From positions 1 to 37,497 of the forward strand of contig SKZS01000064.1 of assembly GCA_007127255.1 (NCBI GenBank): a stretch of 37,497 nucleotides of DNA. The letters run 5' to 3'. Below the pieces are notes generated by a model. It was not told where the DNA came from and ran no database searches. It saw only the letters and a list, made by a program, of their open reading frames with translations. Of the stretch, positions 32,513 to 37,497 are shown piece after piece. Origin of the DNA: Syntrophomonadaceae bacterium. GTDB taxonomy: Bacteria; Bacillota; Dethiobacteria; DTU022. A program made the translations under genes and the position numbers. Each line of letters opens with the position of its first letter. Within the stretch, counting starts at the first letter, position 1.

Positions 32513-35278
32513 ATGGACTACCGGGATACACTAAATTTGCCAAAAACTGATTTTCCAATGCGTGCCAACCTGCCGAATCGCGAGCCTGAAATGCTTAAAA
32601 AGTGGGATGAAATTGATATTAACGGGCTCTCCCGGGAAAACCGTAAAGGCGCGCCACTTTATATTTTGCATGACGGACCTCCTTACGCTAACGGAGACAT
32701 TCACATGGGGACCGCTCTTAACAAGGTATTGAAAGATATTATAAATAAATATAAGACAATGCGCGGATTTGATTGTCCTTATGTACCGGGCTGGGATACA
32801 CATGGTTTGCCGATCGAGCACCAGATTATTAAAACTCAAAAAGTACAGCGTAAAGAAATACCTGATGTTGATTTTCGACGAATGTGTCGAGATTACGCCC
32901 TGAAATATGTCGATGTGCAGCGAAACCAGTTTAAAAGGCTTGGAGTTCGCGGCGACTGGGATAACCCCTACCTGACTCTTAGCCCCGGTTTCGAAGGGCG
33001 TCAGATCAAGGTTTTCGGAGCCATGGCTAAAAAAGGTTATATTTATAAAGGCATGCGCCCGGTTTACTGGTGTGCGAGCTGTGAAACAGCCCTGGCCGAG
33101 GCAGAAATTGAATACGGCAACAAGATATCGGAATCAATCTATGTCAAGTTTCCGGTTATTGATGACCTTGGTCTTCTTGGCGGAACTGAGAATCGCTACT
33201 GCCTGATTTGGACTACCACAGCCTGGACAATTCCCGCAAACCTGGCTATTGCTGTTCACCCGGAACTGGACTATGTTTTGGCCGATACCGGCACAGAACA
33301 GTATTTGCTGGCAGAAGGGCTGCTTGAAGAAGTATCCCGCCTGGCCGGATCTGATCAGACGTGGACGGTATTAAAAAGATTTAAAGGCGCTGAACTGGCC
33401 GGCATGCGCTGTCGCCACCCCCTTTATGATCGTGAATCTATTCTGCTTACAGGTGATCATGTTACCCTGGAGCAGGGCACAGGCTGTGTGCATATTGCTC
33501 CCGGTCACGGGCATGAAGACTTTATGATCGGCGAGGCAAACAACCTGCCCATTTTAAGTCCTTTAAACGATAGCGGTTATTTTACCGATGAGGCCGGTCA
33601 GTATTCCGGGATGTATTATGACCAGGGCGGAAAAGCGGTAACCGAAGACTTGAAAACTAAAGGAGCCTTGATCAATAAGACAGACTTTGAGCACCAGTAT
33701 CCAAACTGCTGGCGCTGCAAAAAACCTGTTTTATACAGGGCGACAGAACAGTGGTTTGCCTCTGTGGAAGGTTTTCGCAAGCAAGCGTTGGAGGCAATAA
33801 ATAAGGTAAACTGGACTCCCGCCTGGGGAGAAGAGCGTATTTATAACATGATTGCCGAAAGACAGGACTGGTGCATTTCCCGCCAGAGGGTCTGGGGTGT
33901 GCCGATACCCATTTTCTATTGTAACGCATGCAACACCCCGTTGATAAATGAGCAAACTATTGAAGTGGTAAGCGATCTCTTTGCCCGCGAGGGTTCTGAT
34001 GCCTGGTTTATCAGGGATGCTGCTGAAATACTCCCTGCCGAAACTGTCTGCTCTGAGTGCGGCCATAATGAGTTTCGTAAAGAAAAAGATACCATGGATG
34101 TATGGTTCGATTCAGGGTCAAGCCATGACGCTGTCCTCGAAACCCGTCCGGAATTACGCTGGCCTGCAGACTTATACCTGGAAGGCAGCGATCAATATCG
34201 TGGATGGTTCCATTCTTCACTGCTTACAGCTGTAGCTTCCAGGGGCGAACCGCCTTACAGGGCTGTACTCAGTCACGGCTGGGTAGTTGATGGCGAAGGT
34301 AAAAAAATGTCGAAATCGCTTGGCAATGTAATTGCGCCGGAGCAGATCATCAAGCGTTATGGCGCCGATATCCTGCGGCTATGGGTTTCATCCGCAGACT
34401 TTACAAGTGATATTCACCTCTCTGAGAATATTCTCAAGCAGCTGATTGAAGTCTATCGCAAGATTCGCAACACCACCCGATTCCTGCTTGGCAACATCTC
34501 AGATTATAATCCTGCCGAACACAGTGTTGACTACAGTTCAATGGAAGAGATCGATCGCTGGGCTCTTCATCGTTTGAATAAGCTGGTGGAAAAGGTAACC
34601 AGGGCCTATGAAGAATATGAGTATCATCAATTTTTTCATGCTATCCATAACTTCTGTGTTGTTGATATGAGCAACTTTTACCTGGATGTGATTAAGGATC
34701 GGCTTTACTGTTCGGCGCCTGATGATCCTGCTCGTCGTTCAGCCCAGAGTGCCTTGCTCATTATTTTAGAGCATCTCGTTGTATTAATGGCGCCAATTTT
34801 AACTTTTACTGCAGAGGAGATCTGGCAGCACCTCCCGGGACAGCAAAAACAGAGCGTGCAACTTGCTGACTGGCCTGAACCGGATCCGGTCTGGGCCGAA
34901 GAAGAGCTTGGTCAACGCTGGCAGGCCATTTTAAATGTTCACGAAGAGGTAACCTGGGCCCTGGAACAGGCCCGCAAGGATAAAGTAATCGGCGGTTCAC
35001 TTGAAGCTTCGGTTACAATATGGGCTGATGGGAATACATATGAACAGTTAAAGGAGTATTCCGATTACCTCTCAACACCGTTCATTGTATCTGACGCCAG
35101 GCTGGAGTGCGGACGAAGAAATGCGCCGGAAAGGGCAACAGCGGGACAAAGGGCAGATATCAGCATACTTGTTGAAAAAGCGGGAGGCCACAAATGCCCC
35201 CGCTGCTGGATATTCACTGAATCAGAAGAAGAGCTTTGTCCCCGCTGCAGCAGGGTTATGGTTGAGCTTTCAGGCTGA
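32513..35278 (+). CDS. ileS: Isoleucyl-tRNA synthetase
   Basis: IleRS charges tRNA-Ile and edits valine. The 921-residue protein is a bacterial class I enzyme: nucleotide-binding DGPPYANGDIHMGTA (HIGH equivalent from His64), PGWDTHGLPIEH, a CP1 editing domain with IWTTTAWTIPANLA, WCISRQRVWGVPIP, KMSKS (598-602), and a C-terminal zinc site with Cys895, Cys898, Cys909 and Cys912. The C-terminal zinc site and length match the ordinary bacterial form. The ATG at 32513 (MDYRDTLNLP) is chosen over 32507 because AGGAGAG ends seven bases before it. Expression is governed by the isoleucine T-box leader. lspA, lgt and rluD follow. Confidence 0.97.
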   Translation: MDYRDTLNLPKTDFPMRANLPNREPEMLKKWDEIDINGLSRENRKGAPLYILHDGPPYANGDIHMGTALNKVLKDIINKYKTMRGFDCPYVPGWDTHGLPIEHQIIKTQKVQRKEIPDVDFRRMCRDYALKYVDVQRNQFKRLGVRGDWDNPYLTLSPGFEGRQIKVFGAMAKKGYIYKGMRPVYWCASCETALAEAEIEYGNKISESIYVKFPVIDDLGLLGGTENRYCLIWTTTAWTIPANLAIAVHPELDYVLADTGTEQYLLAEGLLEEVSRLAGSDQTWTVLKRFKGAELAGMRCRHPLYDRESILLTGDHVTLEQGTGCVHIAPGHGHEDFMIGEANNLPILSPLNDSGYFTDEAGQYSGMYYDQGGKAVTEDLKTKGALINKTDFEHQYPNCWRCKKPVLYRATEQWFASVEGFRKQALEAINKVNWTPAWGEERIYNMIAERQDWCISRQRVWGVPIPIFYCNACNTPLINEQTIEVVSDLFAREGSDAWFIRDAAEILPAETVCSECGHNEFRKEKDTMDVWFDSGSSHDAVLETRPELRWPADLYLEGSDQYRGWFHSSLLTAVASRGEPPYRAVLSHGWVVDGEGKKMSKSLGNVIAPEQIIKRYGADILRLWVSSADFTSDIHLSENILKQLIEVYRKIRNTTRFLLGNISDYNPAEHSVDYSSMEEIDRWALHRLNKLVEKVTRAYEEYEYHQFFHAIHNFCVVDMSNFYLDVIKDRLYCSAPDDPARRSAQSALLIILEHLVVLMAPILTFTAEEIWQHLPGQQKQSVQLADWPEPDPVWAEEELGQRWQAILNVHEEVTWALEQARKDKVIGGSLEASVTIWADGNTYEQLKEYSDYLSTPFIVSDARLECGRRNAPERATAGQRADISILVEKAGGHKCPRCWIFTESEEELCPRCSRVMVELSG

Positions 35279-35281
35279 ACT

Positions 35282-35307
35282 GGCAGGCAGGCTATAATTT
35301 GCCTGCC
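35282..35307. repeat. Hairpin between ileS and lspA
   Basis: GGCAGGCA (35282-35289) and TGCCTGCC (35300-35307) form a perfect eight-pair hairpin directly after the ileS stop. No T run follows, so full termination is unlikely; it may stabilise or process the mRNA between ileS and lspA. Confidence 0.55.
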
Positions 35308-35343
35308 GGGCGCCAGATACTGATTTTACTTAGGGGTGACCGT

Positions 35344-35799
35344 TTGCGCTTATTTATTATCGCCGCTGCTGTCATATTAGCAGATCAACTGACCAAGCAG
35401 ATTGTTATACGCAGCATGGACATTGGTCAATCAATAACAGTGATTAACAACTTTTTATACATCACCTATGTTCGCAACCCGGGGGCTGCTTTTGGGATGC
35501 TGCCTTACCAGACTGCTTTCTTTATTGTTATTACCGTGGTGGTTACAGCGCTGGTCATCTACTATTACAGGACCATATCCGATAACCATAAATGGCTGCG
35601 CTTTGGTCTTTCCCTGCTGCTGGGTGGGGCCATGGGCAACCTGATCGATCGAGTTAGCGGCGGTTACGTAGTTGACTTTATTAACTTTACGATCTGGCCG
35701 CCGGTATTCAATGTGGCCGATTCAGCAATAGTAATAGGCGTAGGGATCTTCCTGATTGTTTTTTGGCGGGATCCCCAATTACGAAGCTCAGGGAGTTGA
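35344..35799 (+). CDS. lspA: Lipoprotein signal peptidase II
   Basis: LspA is the membrane aspartyl protease that cleaves signal peptides of lipidated prolipoproteins. The 151-residue protein has four membrane helices and the family motifs ADQLTKQIV, VRNPGAAFGML, GNLIDRVSGGYVVDFINF (catalytic Asp111) and FNVADSAIVIG (catalytic Asp126). The frame extends to 35299, but that region overlaps the intergenic hairpin. TTG at 35344 is the likely start, since AGGGGTGA lies just upstream and the product then begins at its first membrane helix. lgt follows after four bases. Confidence 0.95.
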   Translation: MRLFIIAAAVILADQLTKQIVIRSMDIGQSITVINNFLYITYVRNPGAAFGMLPYQTAFFIVITVVVTALVIYYYRTISDNHKWLRFGLSLLLGGAMGNLIDRVSGGYVVDFINFTIWPPVFNVADSAIVIGVGIFLIVFWRDPQLRSSGS

Positions 35800-35803
35800 T
35801 TTG

Positions 35804-36616
35804 ATGTATCCGGAAATATTAAGCATTGGTAATGTGACTATTCACTCTTACGGTTTAATGATTGCCCTCGGGATACTGGTTGCGGCAGTTGCTCTTTACA
35901 GGGAAGCCCCGCGAGAAAAGTTCGATCCCGACCTTATTCTTGAAGCAGTGATTGTCGGTGCCTTCTCCGGTCTGATTGGGGCCAGGATCCTCTACATGAT
36001 TATCAACTGGAGCTATTACAGTACTCAGCCGCTATCAGCCTTTTTTACCAGATTCGAAGGGCTTTCATTTTACGGCGGTCTTTTTCTCGGAGTAATTGTT
36101 CTTTACCTGTGGAGCAGATGGCGCCGTACCGGTTTTCTTAAAGTGGTCGATATTTTGTCGCCTTATTTAGCCCTGGGTTATGCTTTTGGCCGGATCGGCT
36201 GTTTCCTTAATGGCTGCTGTTATGGACTTGTAACTGATGTCCCCTGGGCTATGCCAGCAAGCCTGGCAGACGACTTGCCGCGCCATCCGGTTCAGCTTTA
36301 TGCTGCACTTGGTGCCATTATTATCTTTTTCATTCTTAAGAAAATGCGTCCACTGCGTCCTTTTGTCGGCTTTGTAACTGTTTCCCTCTTTGCCCTTTAT
36401 GGGTTGCTGCGTTTTACAACTGAATTCTTTCGCCAGGAAGAGGCAGTTTTTCTGGGGTTGACTTCCGCCCAGCTTTTCAGCCTGGGCCTGATTATAGTTT
36501 CCTTACTCCTGCTGGCGGCAATTTACTATATCTTTCCCGATAGCAGAAAAGGAGAGGAACAGGCCCCGGAAACAGAAAAGAATAAAAAGCAAACCAAAAA
36601 GAAAGCCAGGAAATGA
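35804..36616 (+). CDS. lgt: Prolipoprotein diacylglyceryl transferase
   Basis: Lgt moves diacylglycerol from phosphatidylglycerol to the lipobox cysteine, the step just before LspA, so lspA and lgt form a functional pair here. The 270-residue polytopic protein has IHSYGLMIALGIL, GARILYMIINW, EGLSFYGGLFLG, GRIGCFLNGCCYG (about 129-141, the Lgt signature in its cysteine-containing clostridial form) and RHPVQLYAAL. A lysine-rich cytoplasmic tail ends the protein. The ATG at 35804 is chosen because GGGAG lies about nine bases upstream; the longer frame from 35756 overlaps the end of lspA. Confidence 0.96.
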   Translation: MYPEILSIGNVTIHSYGLMIALGILVAAVALYREAPREKFDPDLILEAVIVGAFSGLIGARILYMIINWSYYSTQPLSAFFTRFEGLSFYGGLFLGVIVLYLWSRWRRTGFLKVVDILSPYLALGYAFGRIGCFLNGCCYGLVTDVPWAMPASLADDLPRHPVQLYAALGAIIIFFILKKMRPLRPFVGFVTVSLFALYGLLRFTTEFFRQEEAVFLGLTSAQLFSLGLIIVSLLLLAAIYYIFPDSRKGEEQAPETEKNKKQTKKKARK

Positions 36617-37497
36617 TGGACGGTAATGATTACAGTAATAATGCATGTGAAGTTTTTACTGTGGGGTCACAAGACACAAACAGCAGAATCGATATCTATC
36701 TGGCTCAACATGTAAAAGGCATGTCTCGCAATCGGGTCCAGGGTCTTATTGAAGAAGGCCGGGTCACGGTAAACGAATCATTGTGTGAAGATAAAAATTA
36801 TCGTTTAAAGCAGGGTGACCGGGTCAGTATCAATGTTCCACCGCCGGAACAGGTTTCGTTGGAAGCTGAAAATATAGAACTCGATATTATTTATGAAGAT
36901 CAGGATCTGCTGGTGATTAATAAACCCGGAGGGATGGTTGTTCACCCTGCTCCCGGCCACAGCAGGGGCACCATGGTTAATGCCCTGCTCGGACACTGCC
37001 GTGATCTGTCAGGTATTGGCGGGGTTATAAGGCCTGGTATTGTTCACCGGCTTGATAAAGATACAACAGGGCTGCTTATTGCCGTTAAGAATGATCTTGC
37101 CTACAGCGAAATTTCCCGCCAATTAAAAGAAAGAAAGCTGCTCCGTGAATATATAGCTCTCGTTTGTGGTCAGGTCAGTCCCGTCAGCGGTCAGATAGAG
37201 GCTCCTATTGGCCGCCACCCCCGCAATCGCAAAAAAATGGCCGTGGTTGAAGGCGGCCGGGAGGCGGTTACCCGTTACAGGGTTATAAAGCTCTATAATC
37301 GCCACAGCTTATTAAAACTTAATCTCAAAACCGGACGCACTCACCAGATACGTGTGCATCTTTCCTATATAGGGTATCCTGTAGTCGGAGATCCGCTGTA
37401 TGCAAAGGGAGCAAAAGGCGGCCTGCCTTCCGAGCTGGTTCCGGCCCAGCTCCTGCATGCCCGCAAAATTAAATTTAAGCACCCCCGCAGCGGTGAA
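36613..37497 (+). CDS. rluD: RluD-family 23S rRNA pseudouridine synthase (partial)
   Basis: The frame is open to the last base of the window, giving at least 294 residues; only the extreme C-terminus is missing. An S4 domain (SRIDIYLAQ to LKQGDRVSINV, about 24-80) precedes a RluA-family catalytic domain with LVINKPGGMVVHPAPGH, the catalytic motif GIVHRLDKDTTGLL (Asp147 or 148), LREYIALVCG, RYRVIKLY and KTGRTHQIRVHLSYIGYPVVGDPLY. RluD modifies helix 69 of 23S rRNA in model species; the exact target here is inferred. The start is ATG at 36613 (overlapping the lgt stop) or 36616, with only a weak AGGA ahead, consistent with coupling to lgt. Confidence 0.93.
   Translation, partial: MMDGNDYSNNACEVFTVGSQDTNSRIDIYLAQHVKGMSRNRVQGLIEEGRVTVNESLCEDKNYRLKQGDRVSINVPPPEQVSLEAENIELDIIYEDQDLLVINKPGGMVVHPAPGHSRGTMVNALLGHCRDLSGIGGVIRPGIVHRLDKDTTGLLIAVKNDLAYSEISRQLKERKLLREYIALVCGQVSPVSGQIEAPIGRHPRNRKKMAVVEGGREAVTRYRVIKLYNRHSLLKLNLKTGRTHQIRVHLSYIGYPVVGDPLYAKGAKGGLPSELVPAQLLHARKIKFKHPRSGE

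Noticed and set aside
35299..35343. Longer lspA starting at 35299
   Set aside because: The added residues come from the intergenic hairpin, no ribosome site precedes that TTG, and the TTG at 35344 has one.
1..37497. CRISPR arrays, insertion sequences, tRNA or rRNA genes, prophage or defence genes
   Set aside because: Reading through the window I found no repeat-spacer array, transposase, integrase, tRNA cloverleaf or rRNA sequence; nearly all DNA is accounted for by housekeeping genes.

Overview
The window is a dense housekeeping segment with every gene on the + strand. It comes from a low- to mid-GC anaerobic Firmicute, most likely class Clostridia in the broad sense (Syntrophomonas/Moorella/Dethiobacter-like); I cannot name the genus. 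The assignment rests on the gene order (lapA-like, recJ, rel, dtd, hisS, aspS; mraZ to ftsZ; pgeF, yggS, yggT, ylmH, divIVA, ileS, lspA, lgt, rluD), a Firmicute-type 6S RNA beside aspS, an ileS T-box leader, strong GGAGG ribosome-binding sites with many TTG/GTG starts, and an anaerobic class III ribonucleotide reductase.

Layout. (1) 1-8533: tail of a LapA-like membrane protein, then recJ, rel, dtd, and one uninterrupted reading frame carrying a complete histidyl-tRNA synthetase followed by a complete aspartyl-tRNA synthetase. (2) 8534-10197: a 6S RNA gene with its own promoter, then the magnesium channel gene mgtE. (3) 10198-24257: the division and cell wall (dcw) cluster mraZ-rsmH-ftsL-ftsI-murF-mraY-murD-ftsW-murG-murB-ftsQ-ftsA-ftsZ. 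It is preceded by tandem MraZ-type repeats and closed by a strong terminator. (4) 24258-27568: nrdR-nrdD-nrdG under a promoter whose spacer holds an NrdR box. (5) 27589-32163: pgeF, an HlyD-like membrane protein, yggS, yggT, ylmH, divIVA. (6) 32164-37497: promoter and isoleucine T-box leader, then ileS-lspA-lgt-rluD; rluD runs off the end.

The dcw genes make lipid-linked peptidoglycan precursors and assemble the division ring. mraZ heads the operon and probably binds its own upstream repeats. The nrd genes supply dNTPs anaerobically under NrdR. The last operon couples isoleucine charging, lipoprotein maturation and rRNA modification.

No wholly new system is evident. The most unusual feature is the HisRS-AspRS fusion. 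Next come the genes missing from places where relatives usually carry them: murE and murC in the dcw cluster, spoIIGA-sigE-sigG after ftsZ, sepF between yggS and yggT, and apt between recJ and rel. pgeF lacks an ordinary start codon for its conserved N-terminus, and FtsZ has an atypical C-terminal peptide.
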